Shown piece by piece: positions 17,001 to 25,605 of a DNA stretch of 64,000 nucleotides. Origin of the DNA: Methylobacterium sp. J-030 (GTDB lineage Bacteria > Pseudomonadota > Alphaproteobacteria > Rhizobiales > Beijerinckiaceae); contig NZ_JAKSYM010000313.1 in NCBI RefSeq assembly GCF_022829545.1, positions 1-64,000 of the forward strand. The letters run 5' to 3'. The first letter of the stretch is position 1, and each line of letters begins with the position of its first letter. A model generated the notes under the pieces. It ran no database searches. It saw only the letters and a program-made list of their open reading frames with translations, and was not told the origin of the DNA. Both the position numbers and the translations under genes were made by a program.

Positions 17001-18023
17001 ATGACGCCCACTCGTCGCTCGTTGGTTGCAGCCACGCTTGCAGCGCCGGCGCTGCTCAGATTAGGTCTGGGGTCAGCGCAGGCAGCCACGACGCTGAAGC
17101 TGTCGCATCAGTTTCCGGGCGGAACCATCGACGAGGGCGATTTCCGCGACCGCATGTGCCGGAAGTTCGCGAAGACGGTCGCCGAGCGCTCGAAGGGCGC
17201 GCTCGAAGTGCAGGTCTATCCCGGCTCCTCGCTGATGAAGACCAACGCCCAGTTCGGCGCCATGCGCAAGGGCGCCCTCGACATGTCGCTCTACCCGAGT
17301 CCCTACGCGGGCGGCGAGGTGCCCGAGATGAATATCGGGCTGATGCCGGCGCTGGTGACATCCTACGCGCAGGCTGTGGCCTGGAAGAACGCACCGGTGG
17401 GTCGCAAGCTGACGGAGATTCTCGATGCCAAGGGCATCATCCTCGTCTCCTGGGTCTGGCAGGCGGGCGGCGTCGCGAGCCGCGAGCGGCCCCTCGTCAC
17501 TCCGGCCGACGCCAAGGGCATGAAGGTCCGCGGCGGCTCGCGCGAGATGGACATGATGATGAAGGAGGCGGGTGCGGCCACCCTCTCAATCCCGTCGAAC
17601 GAGTCCTATGCGGCGATGCAGACGGGGGCATGCGACGCCGTGATCACCTCGTCGACCAGCCTGATCTCGTTCCGCCTGGAGGAACTGGCCAAGGCGCTGA
17701 CCTCGGGCCGGGAGCGCTCCTACTGGTTCATGCTCGAACCGATCATGATGTCCAAGATCGTGTTCACAGGTCTGCCGAAGGACCAGCAGGACCTGATCAT
17801 GGCGGTGGGTGGCGAGCTCGAAGCCTTCGGGCAAGCGGGCGCCAAGGAAGACGATACCCGCGTCGAAGAGATCTTCTCGAAGGCCGGCGCCAAGGTCTCG
17901 CAACTCGATGAGAAGACGCTGGGCGAATGGCGCGAGCTTGCCCGGGGCACGGCCTGGAAGGACTACGCGGCCAAGAACGCGAACTGCGCCGAGTTGCTGA
18001 AGCTCGCGGAGCAGGTCGCGTGA
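17001..18023 (+). CDS. TRAP transporter substrate-binding protein (DctP family)
   Basis: This is the periplasmic receptor of a TRAP transporter, 340 aa. A Tat-type signal (TPTRRSLVAATLAAPALLRLG) ends near SAQAA. The mature protein begins TTLKLSHQFPGG, typical of DctP proteins. It has the conserved arginine-bearing segment KGMKVRGGSREMDMM that holds the substrate carboxylate, and QTGACDAVITSSTSL. The start at 17001 has a GGGAGAGA ribosome site; an in-frame ATG at 16944 would hide the signal peptide. It is the first gene of a three-gene operon with the DctQ and DctM membrane subunits. Substrates of the family are organic acids. Confidence 0.94.
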   Translation: MTPTRRSLVAATLAAPALLRLGLGSAQAATTLKLSHQFPGGTIDEGDFRDRMCRKFAKTVAERSKGALEVQVYPGSSLMKTNAQFGAMRKGALDMSLYPSPYAGGEVPEMNIGLMPALVTSYAQAVAWKNAPVGRKLTEILDAKGIILVSWVWQAGGVASRERPLVTPADAKGMKVRGGSREMDMMMKEAGAATLSIPSNESYAAMQTGACDAVITSSTSLISFRLEELAKALTSGRERSYWFMLEPIMMSKIVFTGLPKDQQDLIMAVGGELEAFGQAGAKEDDTRVEEIFSKAGAKVSQLDEKTLGEWRELARGTAWKDYAAKNANCAELLKLAEQVA

Positions 18024-18694
18024 GCCACGGCTTCGACGCTGCCACGGCGGCCACGGAGGCCCGGGCTGCCGAGGAGCCGCGGGTGCCCGGCCTCCTGGGT
18101 GCCCTCGACCGGGCGATGGGGCTCCTGAACCGGGTGATCCTGGGGCTCGGCGGCCTCTGCCTCGTCGCGGCGTGCCTCGTGCTGACCCACAGCGTCGTCG
18201 TCCGCTATCTCCTGAAGGAACCGACCGAGTGGCAGGACGAGATGGCGGTGTTCCTGATCATCGGGGCCACCTTCCTGTCGGCGGCCGGGGTGCAGGCCAA
18301 GCGCGGCCACGTGGCGATCGAAGCGCTGACCGGTCTGTTGTCGCCCGCCGTAAACCGGATCCGGCTGTTGCTGGCCGACGTGATCAGCCTCACCTTCTGC
18401 CTGTTCTTCGCGTGGAAGAGCTGGTCCCTCGACCACGAGGCCTGGACCGATGGCCAGGTCTCGCAATCGACCTGGGGGCCCCCGCTCTGGATCCCCTACA
18501 CGCTCATGGCAGCGGGCATGAGCCTGCTGTGCCTGCAATTCGCCCTCCAGATCGCCGAAGCGCTGGCCTACGGCCCCCGCGCGGCTGGCTGGGCGAAGCC
18601 GAAGATCGGCCTCGGCGCCGATCTCAATCGCACGCTCGCGCCACAGGGGCCGGATCCGATGGGCCAGACGGTGACCGCCGAGGGCGAGCGATGA
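18020..18694 (+). CDS. TRAP transporter small permease (DctQ family)
   Basis: This is the four-helix small membrane subunit, 224 aa. The family core LTHSVVVRYLLKEPTEWQDEMAVF is clear, and an N-terminal cytoplasmic tail of about 30 residues precedes the first helix. The GTG start at 18020 overlaps the receptor's stop (GTGA), giving translational coupling; the frame is open further upstream but only inside the receptor gene. The C-terminal ~45 residues after the last helix are hydrophilic. It pairs with the large subunit, which overlaps its stop. Confidence 0.9.
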   Translation: MSHGFDAATAATEARAAEEPRVPGLLGALDRAMGLLNRVILGLGGLCLVAACLVLTHSVVVRYLLKEPTEWQDEMAVFLIIGATFLSAAGVQAKRGHVAIEALTGLLSPAVNRIRLLLADVISLTFCLFFAWKSWSLDHEAWTDGQVSQSTWGPPLWIPYTLMAAGMSLLCLQFALQIAEALAYGPRAAGWAKPKIGLGADLNRTLAPQGPDPMGQTVTAEGER

Positions 18695-20043
18695 GCACCG
18701 CCGCGATCGGCTTCCTCTACGCGGGTGCGACCCTCGGGGCGATGCTCTCCGGCATCCCCATCGCGTTCGCTCTGGGCTTCGTGGCCCTGGCCTTCATGGT
18801 CGCGTTCATGCCGGGCGCTTCCCTCGATACGGTGGCGCAGAACGTCTACGAGGAGATGGCCTCGATTACTCTGCTGTCGATCCCCCTCTTCATCCTGAAG
18901 GGCGCGGCGATCGGCCGGTCCCGGGCGGGCCAGGATCTCTACTCGGCCATGCATGCCTGGATGCACCGTATCCCCGGGGGGCTGGGCATCGCCAACGTCT
19001 TCGCCTGCGCGCTGTTCGCCGCCATGGCGGGCTCGAGCCCGGCGACCTGCTCGGCGATCGGCTCGGCCGGCATCCCGGAGATGCGCAAGCGCGGCTACTC
19101 GCCGGGCTTCGCGGCCGGGATCATCGCGGCCGGCGGGACGCTCGGCATCCTGCTGCCGCCCTCGATCACCATGATCCTCTACGCGGTCGCCGCCGAGCAA
19201 TCGCTCGGCCGCCTCTTCCTGGCCGGGATCGGGCCGGGGCTGCTCCTGGTCAGCCTGTTCGCGACCTGGTCGGTAATCCGCTTCCGCTCGGAATACGCGA
19301 CCGCGAAGACGGCGCTGGAACGCGGCGGCCCGGCGTCGCCGATCCTGGCGGACGAGCAGTACAGCATGGCGCAGCGCTTCTCGACGCTGCCGCGTGTGCT
19401 GCCCTTCGTGGTGCTGCTCACCGGCGTGATGGTGGCGCTCTACGGCGGCTACTCCACCCCCTCGGAGACGGCGGGGCTCGGCGGTCTGCTGGCGCTGGCG
19501 CTGATCGCGGCGATCTACGGGGTGTGGCGGTTCCGGGATGTCAGCCCGATCCTGACCGCGACGCTGCGTGAGTCGACCATGCTGATGCTGATCATCGGCA
19601 TGTCGCTGCTCTACGCCTACGTGATGAGCTATCTGCACATCTCGCAATCGGCCGCTGCGGCGATCGTGGCGATGCAGCTCTCGCCCTGGCTGCTGCTGGT
19701 GACGATCCTGGCGCTGGTGATCGTGCTGGGCTTCTTCCTGCCGCCGGTCTCGATCATCCTGATGACGGCGCCGATCATCCTGCCGCCGCTCAAGGCCGCG
19801 GGGTTCGATCTCGTCTGGTTCGGCGTGGTGATGACCATCACCATGGAGATGGGGCTGATCCACCCGCCGGTGGGCTTGAACATCTTCGTCATCAAGAACA
19901 TCGCGCCCGATATCCCGCTCTCGGACATCATCTGGGGCACCCTGCCCTTCGTGCTGCTGATGGCGGTGGCGATCCTGATCCTGTGCCTCGTGCCGGGAAT
20001 CGCGATGTGGCTGCCGGACTGGCTACTGGCGACGACGCGGTAG
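18691..20043 (+). CDS. TRAP transporter large permease (DctM family)
   Basis: This is the channel-forming sodium-coupled subunit, 450 aa with about 12 membrane segments. Family motifs include SIPLFILKGAAIGRS, FAAMAGSSPATCSAIGSAGIPEM and AAGGTLGILLPPSITMILYAV, and near the end MTITMEMGLIHPPVGLNIFVIK. The ATG overlaps the small permease stop (ATGA). With the receptor and small permease it forms a complete transporter for an organic acid, plausibly the substrate of the neighbouring 2-hydroxyacid dehydrogenase. Confidence 0.95.
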   Translation: MSTAAIGFLYAGATLGAMLSGIPIAFALGFVALAFMVAFMPGASLDTVAQNVYEEMASITLLSIPLFILKGAAIGRSRAGQDLYSAMHAWMHRIPGGLGIANVFACALFAAMAGSSPATCSAIGSAGIPEMRKRGYSPGFAAGIIAAGGTLGILLPPSITMILYAVAAEQSLGRLFLAGIGPGLLLVSLFATWSVIRFRSEYATAKTALERGGPASPILADEQYSMAQRFSTLPRVLPFVVLLTGVMVALYGGYSTPSETAGLGGLLALALIAAIYGVWRFRDVSPILTATLRESTMLMLIIGMSLLYAYVMSYLHISQSAAAAIVAMQLSPWLLLVTILALVIVLGFFLPPVSIILMTAPIILPPLKAAGFDLVWFGVVMTITMEMGLIHPPVGLNIFVIKNIAPDIPLSDIIWGTLPFVLLMAVAILILCLVPGIAMWLPDWLLATTR

Positions 20044-20050
20044 GGTGAGC

Positions 20051-20109
20051 GGGGTTGCCGTTCGTGGGGCGGAGGCCTCCGCGCAACCCCTCCCTTTCTG
20101 CGGGGAGGG
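20051..20109. repeat. Compound palindromic element, probable terminator
   Basis: Just after the TRAP operon lie nested inverted repeats. GGGGTTGC (20051-20058) pairs with GCAACCCC (20083-20090), around the 14-base perfect palindrome GCGGAGGCCTCCGC (20069-20082). Directly after, CCCCTCCC (20087-20094) pairs with GGGGAGGG (20102-20109). The two outer structures compete for the C-tract. It probably terminates the TRAP transcript. It also looks like a dispersed intergenic palindrome family (inference; copies elsewhere cannot be checked here). Confidence 0.55.
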
Positions 20110-20211
20110 AGAGACGCGGGAAGGCCATCTCCAGAACGTGCTTCCGGTCGCGCTTCGTATGGAGCCGGCGTAGATGAATGCCCGCACCGTCGAGCGCTCC
20201 CAGGAGCCGCC

Positions 20212-20679
20212 ATGAGTCTCGCCTCCGTCCGGGCGTTCTTCGCCCAGAACGCGCCCGATATCGCGGTTTTGGAACTGGAGACCCGCACCGCCACCGTGTC
20301 GGAGGCCGCCGCGGCTCACGGCGTCCCTCCGGCGCAGATCGCCAAGACGCTCTCGCTCCGCGTCGGCGCTCAAATCGTCCTGTTGGTGACCCGCGGCGAT
20401 GCCCGCCTCGACAACCGCAAGGCCAAGGCGTCTTTCGGCGGCAAGGTCCGGATGCTCGATCTCGCAGAGGTCGAGGCGGTCACCGGCCATCCGGTCGGCG
20501 GCGTCTGCCCCTTCGGCCTGATCGCATCGCTGCCGGTCTATTGCGACGTCTCGCTCAAGGCGTTCGACGTGGTGGTGCCGGCCGCCGGCAGCACGCACAG
20601 CGCGGTCCGGATCGCGCCGGAGCGGATGGCCGCGCTGACCGCGGCCACCTGGGTCGATGTCTGCCAGCAGATTGGCTGA
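20212..20679 (+). CDS. YbaK/EbsC-type aminoacyl-tRNA deacylase
   Basis: This is a 155-aa single-domain protein of the YbaK / ProRS-associated editing family, which removes mischarged amino acids from tRNA in the cytoplasm. EAAAAHGVPPAQIAKTLSLR carries the conserved family lysine, followed by RGDARLDNRKAKASFGGK, MLDLAEVEAVTGHPVGGVCPFG (family glycine-rich loop), YCDVSLK and a late AAGSTHSAVRI. The length is normal for stand-alone editors. It is not obviously linked to the catabolic genes around it. An in-frame upstream extension is not needed. Confidence 0.92.
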   Translation: MSLASVRAFFAQNAPDIAVLELETRTATVSEAAAAHGVPPAQIAKTLSLRVGAQIVLLVTRGDARLDNRKAKASFGGKVRMLDLAEVEAVTGHPVGGVCPFGLIASLPVYCDVSLKAFDVVVPAAGSTHSAVRIAPERMAALTAATWVDVCQQIG

Positions 20680-20682
20680 ACC

Positions 20683-21495
20683 TCAGCGCCCGGACCAATT
20701 CGGCGGGCGCTTGCCGAGGAACGCCTCCATGCCTTCGCGGAAATCCTGGCTCATGTAGCAAAGGAGGATCAGGTCGTCGCCCGGATGGGCCGCGCCCTCT
20801 TCCGGCGCGTCCTCCTCGGCGAGGCGGCGCAGGCCCTCCTTGGTCGCCTGCATGGTCAGGGGCGCGTGGCCGGCCAGCAGTTGCGCGAGCGTGTCGACCC
20901 GCTCGGTGAGCGCCGTGCGATCCTCCACCATTTCGCCGATGAGACCGATCGCCAGAGCCTCCTCGGCTCCGACCAGGCGCGCGGTGAAGATGATGTCCTT
21001 GACGCGGGCGGGACCGATCAGCCCGGAGAGGCGCTTGAGGTTACCCTGGCTCAGGCAGTTGCCGAGCGTCCTGGCGATCGGGAAACCGAACCGGGAATCC
21101 CGGGCGGCGATGCGCAGGTCGCAGGCCGCCGCGATGGCGGCGCCCCCGCCCGTGCACGCCCCCGCGATCGCCGCGATGGTCGGCACGCGCAGCCGTTCCA
21201 GCGTCCCGAGCACCCGGTCCATGAACCGCTCATAGCCCAGCGCATCCTCGGCGGTCTCGAACTCGCGGAACTGCGCGATGTCGGTGCCGGCCGCGAATGC
21301 CTTCTCGCCGGCGCCCGTGATGATCAGCGCCTTCGCGGCCGGGTTCCCGGCGATCGCCTCGCAGCAGGTGATCAAGCCCTGGTACATCGCGAAGGTCAGC
21401 GCGTTGCGGGCCTGGGGGCGGTTGAGCACGATCCGGGCGATGCCGCCCTCGTCGATACTGAACAGCAGTTCGTCGGTGGCGGATGTGGCCTTCAT
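20683..21495 (-). CDS. Enoyl-CoA hydratase/isomerase family protein (crotonase fold)
   Basis: This is a 270-aa crotonase-superfamily enzyme that hydrates or otherwise processes a CoA thioester. The first oxyanion-hole segment is AGEKAFAAGTDIAQF and the second is ACTGGGAAIAAACDLRIA. RLSGLIGPARVKDIIFTARL and AIGLIGEMVED follow, and the C-terminus ends FLGKRPPNWSGR, as often in this family. It lies 23 bases downstream of a CoA-transferase gene and is likely in one operon with it and an MFS carrier: import of an acid, activation to its CoA ester, then hydration. Confidence 0.92.
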   Translation of the reverse strand: MKATSATDELLFSIDEGGIARIVLNRPQARNALTFAMYQGLITCCEAIAGNPAAKALIITGAGEKAFAAGTDIAQFREFETAEDALGYERFMDRVLGTLERLRVPTIAAIAGACTGGGAAIAAACDLRIAARDSRFGFPIARTLGNCLSQGNLKRLSGLIGPARVKDIIFTARLVGAEEALAIGLIGEMVEDRTALTERVDTLAQLLAGHAPLTMQATKEGLRRLAEEDAPEEGAAHPGDDLILLCYMSQDFREGMEAFLGKRPPNWSGR

Positions 21496-21518
21496 CGGAT
21501 GCGTCTCCTGGCGTCGCG

Positions 21519-22739
21519 TCAGGCCACGGTCTCGCGGACGACGCCCCGCGCGATCAGGCCATCGATCTCGGCCGTCGTGTAGCCGGCCTCGGCCAGGATC
21601 GCCCGGGAATGCTCGCCGAGCAACGGGGCCGGCCCGTGGACGCGGCCGGGCGTCTCCGAGAACTTCACCGGCAGGCCGAGCGTCTTCATCCGCCCGACCC
21701 GCGGGTGATCGACCTCGACCACCATCTCGCGGGCCAGCGTCTGCGGATCGCGGTGCATCGCGTTGACGTCGAGCACGGGACCGGCCGGGACCCCGCCGGC
21801 CTCGAGCCGCGTCAGCCACTCCGCGGAGCCGTGCGCCCGGAAGATCGGCGCGAGCGTCGCGGCGAGTTCCTGGCGGTTCTCCATCCGGTCGCGGTTGAGC
21901 GCGAAGCGCGGATCCTCGGCCAGGGCGTCGGCGCCGATCGCCTTGAGCAGCCGCAGCCAGTTCGTCTGGTTGGCCGCCCCGATGGTGATCCACCCGTCGG
22001 CGGTCTCGAACGCCTCGTAGGGGGCGTTCAGCGGATGGGCCGAGCCCATCGGGCCCGGCGCGATCCCGGTCGCCATGGCGATAGCCGATTGCCAGTAGGT
22101 GTGGGTGATGCCGGCCTCGAACAGCGAGGTGTCGACCACCTGCCCTTTGCCCGTGCGGAGCCGGTTGGCATAGGCCGCCAGCACGCCCATGGCGGCGAGG
22201 ATGCCCGCGGTGATGTCGGTGACCGGCGGCCCGCATTTCATCGGCGGTCGGCCCGGGCCCTCGCCCGTCACCGACATCAGACCGCTCATGCCCTGGGCCA
22301 CGAGATCGAAACCGGCGCGGTCGGCGTAGGGGCCGGTGCGGCCGAAGCCGGAGAGCGAGCAATAGACCAGCTCGGGAAATTCCTGCCGCAGGGTCTCGTA
22401 GCCGATCCCGAGGCGCTCCATCGTGCCGCCGCGGTAGTTCTCGATCAGCGCGTCGGCACCCTTCAGCAGGCGGCGCAGGACGGCGATGCCGTCCGGGTCC
22501 TTCAGGTCGAGGCTGATGCCGCGCTTGCCGCGGTTCATCATCATGTAGGCGGCGCTCTCGCCGTCGAGCGCCGGGGGGACGGTGCGGCGGGTGTCGTCGC
22601 CGTCCATCTTCTCGACCTTGATCACCTCCGCGCCCATGTCGGCGAGCATCAGCCCACAGACCGGGCCGGCCATGATGTGCGCGAGCTCGATCACCCGCAT
22701 CCCGGCGAGCGGGCCGGATCGCCCCGATGGCTCCGTCAT
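21519..22739 (-). CDS. CaiB/BaiF-type class III CoA-transferase
   Basis: This is a 406-aa family III CoA-transferase, which moves CoA from one acid to another. It begins PLAGMRVIELAHIMAGPVCG and has VEKMDGDDTRR, NRGKRGISLDLKDPDG and ALIENYRGGTMERLGIGYE, all standard. The catalytic aspartate is expected at residue 175 in CGPPVTDITAG. The C-terminal part VPAGPVLDVNAMHRDPQ is also typical. It is encoded between an MFS carrier and an enoyl-CoA hydratase, 7 bases from the former, so it most likely activates the carried acid using succinyl-CoA or acetyl-CoA (donor unknown). Confidence 0.94.
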   Translation of the reverse strand: MTEPSGRSGPLAGMRVIELAHIMAGPVCGLMLADMGAEVIKVEKMDGDDTRRTVPPALDGESAAYMMMNRGKRGISLDLKDPDGIAVLRRLLKGADALIENYRGGTMERLGIGYETLRQEFPELVYCSLSGFGRTGPYADRAGFDLVAQGMSGLMSVTGEGPGRPPMKCGPPVTDITAGILAAMGVLAAYANRLRTGKGQVVDTSLFEAGITHTYWQSAIAMATGIAPGPMGSAHPLNAPYEAFETADGWITIGAANQTNWLRLLKAIGADALAEDPRFALNRDRMENRQELAATLAPIFRAHGSAEWLTRLEAGGVPAGPVLDVNAMHRDPQTLAREMVVEVDHPRVGRMKTLGLPVKFSETPGRVHGPAPLLGEHSRAILAEAGYTTAEIDGLIARGVVRETVA

Positions 22740-22746
22740 CGTGAGA

Positions 22747-24039
22747 CTACTCCCCCGCCGGCACCGTCGCCGCGGATCCGAGCGGCCGATCGGCCGGCTC
22801 GACGAACTCCCGCTCGGGGTGCATCGTGAAGGCGAGGCCGGCGCCGAGCAGGCACAGGCCGATGGAGCCGACGAACGGCAGGGTCCAGCTCCCCGTCAGA
22901 TCGACGATGACGCCGAACACGATGGGCGAGACGATCGCCGCGACCGCCGAGCCGGTGTTCATCAAGCCGCTGGCGGTACCGGCATATTTCGGGGCGATGT
23001 CCATCGGCACCGACCAGATCGGCCCGATCACCAGTTCGGCGAAGAAGAAGCCGGAGGAGAGGAGCAGCGCCACCAGCGTCAGGTCGCGGGTCATGAACAC
23101 GCCCGCGAGGCTCGCCGCCGCGCCGAGGAAGCCGACCACGATCACCGAGAGTCGGGCGAGCTTCACCTTGCCGGTGCGGTGCAGGATGAAGTCGCTCATC
23201 ATCCCGCCGACCGTGTCGCCGATGACGCCCGCGAAGAACACGCCTGAGGCGAACAGTGCCGAATTCTTCAGGTCGAGGTTGTAATTCTCCTTGAAGAAGC
23301 TCGGCAGCCAGCCGAGGAACAGCCACAGGGTCCAGCCGTAGCAGAAATACGTGACCGTCACTGGCAGCATCCGGCGGGTCAAGGCGCCCCACGGCACGGA
23401 CTGCTTCGCACCGACCTTGCGCGGCGGGGGCAGCGTGTCGAGTTCGGCCTGGGTGATCCCCGGATGGTCGGAGGGGTCGTCGCGGAAATAGGTGTACCAG
23501 ATCACCACCCAGATGAAGCTGAACGCGCCCAGGATCACGAAGCTGGTGCGCCAGCCGAAATGCCAGATCAGGAACGCGACGATCGGCGGGGCCACGGCGT
23601 TGCCCAGCCGGCTGAACGCGTGGGTGATGCCCTGCGCGAAGCCGCGCTTTCCCGGCGCCGTCCAGTTCTGCATGGCGCGGGTGGCGGTCGGGAACGTCGC
23701 GCCCTCGCCGAAGCCGAGCAGCACGCGCGCGAGGAACAGGCTGACGATCCCGCCGACCGTGCCGGTCAGGATCGTCGCGGCCGCCCAGATCACGCCGCAG
23801 GCCAGCAGGGTGCGCCGGGCGCCGAACTTGTCGCCCACGGAGCCGCCGATCACCTGGAAGATCGCATAAGGGTAGGCGAAGGCCGAGAGGATCAGTCCGA
23901 AATCGGTCTTCGACATGCCGAAATCGCGCATGATCTCGGCGCCGGCCGTCGCGATGTTCACCCGGTCCAGATAGGTGATGAAATACATCACGCAGAGCAG
24001 GCCGAGCACGCCGTTCGTGGCGCTGAAGCGCTTCGACAT
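22747..24039 (-). CDS. MFS transporter, anion:cation symporter (ACS) type
   Basis: This is a 430-aa inner-membrane carrier with 12 predicted helices. The N-terminal VMYFITYLDRVNIATAGAEI and GMSKTDFGLILSAFAYPYAI segments and the loop GGSVGDKFGARRTL are those of the ACS family, which carries hexuronates, galactonate, phthalate and similar organic anions. LGFGEGATFPTATRAMQNW is a second family signature. It heads the minus-strand set with the CoA-transferase (7 bases downstream) and enoyl-CoA hydratase, and is presumably the importer for that pathway's acid. Confidence 0.93.
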   Translation of the reverse strand: MSKRFSATNGVLGLLCVMYFITYLDRVNIATAGAEIMRDFGMSKTDFGLILSAFAYPYAIFQVIGGSVGDKFGARRTLLACGVIWAAATILTGTVGGIVSLFLARVLLGFGEGATFPTATRAMQNWTAPGKRGFAQGITHAFSRLGNAVAPPIVAFLIWHFGWRTSFVILGAFSFIWVVIWYTYFRDDPSDHPGITQAELDTLPPPRKVGAKQSVPWGALTRRMLPVTVTYFCYGWTLWLFLGWLPSFFKENYNLDLKNSALFASGVFFAGVIGDTVGGMMSDFILHRTGKVKLARLSVIVVGFLGAAASLAGVFMTRDLTLVALLLSSGFFFAELVIGPIWSVPMDIAPKYAGTASGLMNTGSAVAAIVSPIVFGVIVDLTGSWTLPFVGSIGLCLLGAGLAFTMHPEREFVEPADRPLGSAATVPAGE

Positions 24040-24202
24040 CGACCGTTCCTCCCATCGGAGCGCCGCTTCTCACGGCCGCACGGCGCCTCAACCAGCGGCT
24101 GGGCGCTCTCTCGTAATGCATTATTCAAACGCTTCGAGAGCCGAATGGCAACCCGCGAAGAGCGCCTTATTCCGGAAACGTGGCTGACGGCTTGAACGAA
24201 CG

Positions 24203-24223
24203 CGGGGGCCGCCAGGGCCCCCG
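24203..24223. terminator. GC hairpin downstream of the NarK-type gene
   Basis: CGGGGGCC (24203-24210) and GGCCCCCG (24216-24223) form a perfect 8-base stem with a 5-base loop. It lies about 130 bases past the stop of the minus-strand narK-like gene and 160 bases ahead of the next gene. A second stem, TCCCGAT (24263-24269) with ATCGGGA (24279-24285), lies between it and narK. The 315-base gap 24040-24354 holds no gene, only these structures and the promoter of the MFS/CoA-transferase set. Confidence 0.5.
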
Positions 24224-24354
24224 TTCCAGTCCGGTCGATCGTGGTGGCCGGCTGAGAGCCGCTCCCGATCGCGTTGCAATCGGGAACCGCCCTGAGCTCT
24301 TGGTTTGACGCGCTCTCTTACGCCTAACCGGTGTCCACTTGTGCGGAGAACGCT

Positions 24355-25605
24355 TCAGGCGGTGGCAGGCCGCAATTGTCCAGGCTCACCGGCCGGAGCC
24401 GTGCCGAGGGCCTTGCCCCGCGGCCCAACCCAGCTTCCAACCCACTTGCGCTGCCAGAGCGCGAGGCAGCCGAGCACGATCGCTGCGAACGCGGCGTAGC
24501 CGACGAAGCCCATCGAGAACGAGCCGGTATATTGCTTCGACAGGCCCATGACGTTGGGCAGGATCGCGCCGCCGAGCGCACCGACTTCGCCGATCATCGA
24601 GCCGGCGACGGCGGTGTTCGAGGGCCAGCGCAGGGGTACGAGCTGGAACAGCGCGCCGTTGCCGGCGCCGAGCGCCGCGAAGCAGAGCATGAACAGCAGC
24701 GTCGTCAACGCCAGCGACGGGGTCGCGGTGAGCGACAGGAACGTCGCGATCGCGGCCAGCAGCACGACCGACAGGACCGCGATGCCGCCCATCCGGTCGG
24801 CGAAGTAACCGCCGACGATCCGGATGCCCGAGCCCATGAAGGCCGCGAGCATGGTCAGACGCCCGGCCTCGACCTTGGTCACGGCGAACTGCTCGTAGAA
24901 GAAGGTCGGCAGGAAGTTCGACAGGCCGACGAAGCCGCCGAAGGTGATCACGTAGATCAGCGAGAACGCCCAGCCATCCTTGGTGAACAGGCAGGAGATG
25001 TGCTCCTTGAACGACTGATGCTCGGAATCCGGCGGCTCCTTGGCGAGGACGATCATGATCACCAGCGGCAGCAGCATCACCAAGCCCGCGAAGGCGTAGG
25101 TCGTCTGCCAGCCATAGGCCTGCGCCAGCGGTGGGGCGAACAGCACGGCCAGCACGGTTCCGGAATTGCCGGCCCCCGCGATGCCCATGGCGAGGCCCTT
25201 GTGCTCCGGCGGGAACCAGCCCGAGCCGAGCGAGAGCGCGACGCCGAAGGACGCGCCGGCGATGCCGAGCAGCACGCCCATCGCCAGCACGTCGCTGTAC
25301 GAAGTGACGAAGAGATAGCCATAGGCCATCGCCAGCATGATCACGCTCATCTCGGTGATCGCGGCGTTCTTCCGGCCGATATACTGGGCCAGGACGCCGA
25401 GCGGGAAGCGCATCAGCGCGCCCGCGAGGATCGGCAGCGAGATCATGAAGCCGGTCTGGGCCGGTGTCAGCTTGTAGGTCTCGGTGATGAACGGGCCCAT
25501 GGCGCCGTTCAGGACCCAGATGGCAAAGCAGAAATCGAAGTAGAGGAAGGCGGCGAACAGCGTCGGGGGGTGACCCGATTTCATCACGGTCTTGAAGCTG
25601 GCCAT
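24355..25605 (-). CDS. narK: NarK-type nitrate/nitrite transporter (MFS, NNP family)
   Basis: This is a 416-aa, 12-helix carrier. It shows the nitrate/nitrite porter signatures: the first glycine-rich nitrate motif AGAGNSGTVLAVLFAPPLA in TM5, and the second, AALGAGNGALFQLVPLRWP, in TM11, where asparagines contact nitrate. The substrate arginines characteristic of NarK proteins are in MRFPLGVLAQ and SGIRIVGGYFADR. Length is standard. No nitrate or nitrite reductase is next to it in this window, so it stands alone here. The 486-base gap upstream could hold a regulated leader. The start at 25605 is the conserved-looking MASFKTVMKSG. Confidence 0.88.
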   Translation of the reverse strand: MASFKTVMKSGHPPTLFAAFLYFDFCFAIWVLNGAMGPFITETYKLTPAQTGFMISLPILAGALMRFPLGVLAQYIGRKNAAITEMSVIMLAMAYGYLFVTSYSDVLAMGVLLGIAGASFGVALSLGSGWFPPEHKGLAMGIAGAGNSGTVLAVLFAPPLAQAYGWQTTYAFAGLVMLLPLVIMIVLAKEPPDSEHQSFKEHISCLFTKDGWAFSLIYVITFGGFVGLSNFLPTFFYEQFAVTKVEAGRLTMLAAFMGSGIRIVGGYFADRMGGIAVLSVVLLAAIATFLSLTATPSLALTTLLFMLCFAALGAGNGALFQLVPLRWPSNTAVAGSMIGEVGALGGAILPNVMGLSKQYTGSFSMGFVGYAAFAAIVLGCLALWQRKWVGSWVGPRGKALGTAPAGEPGQLRPATA

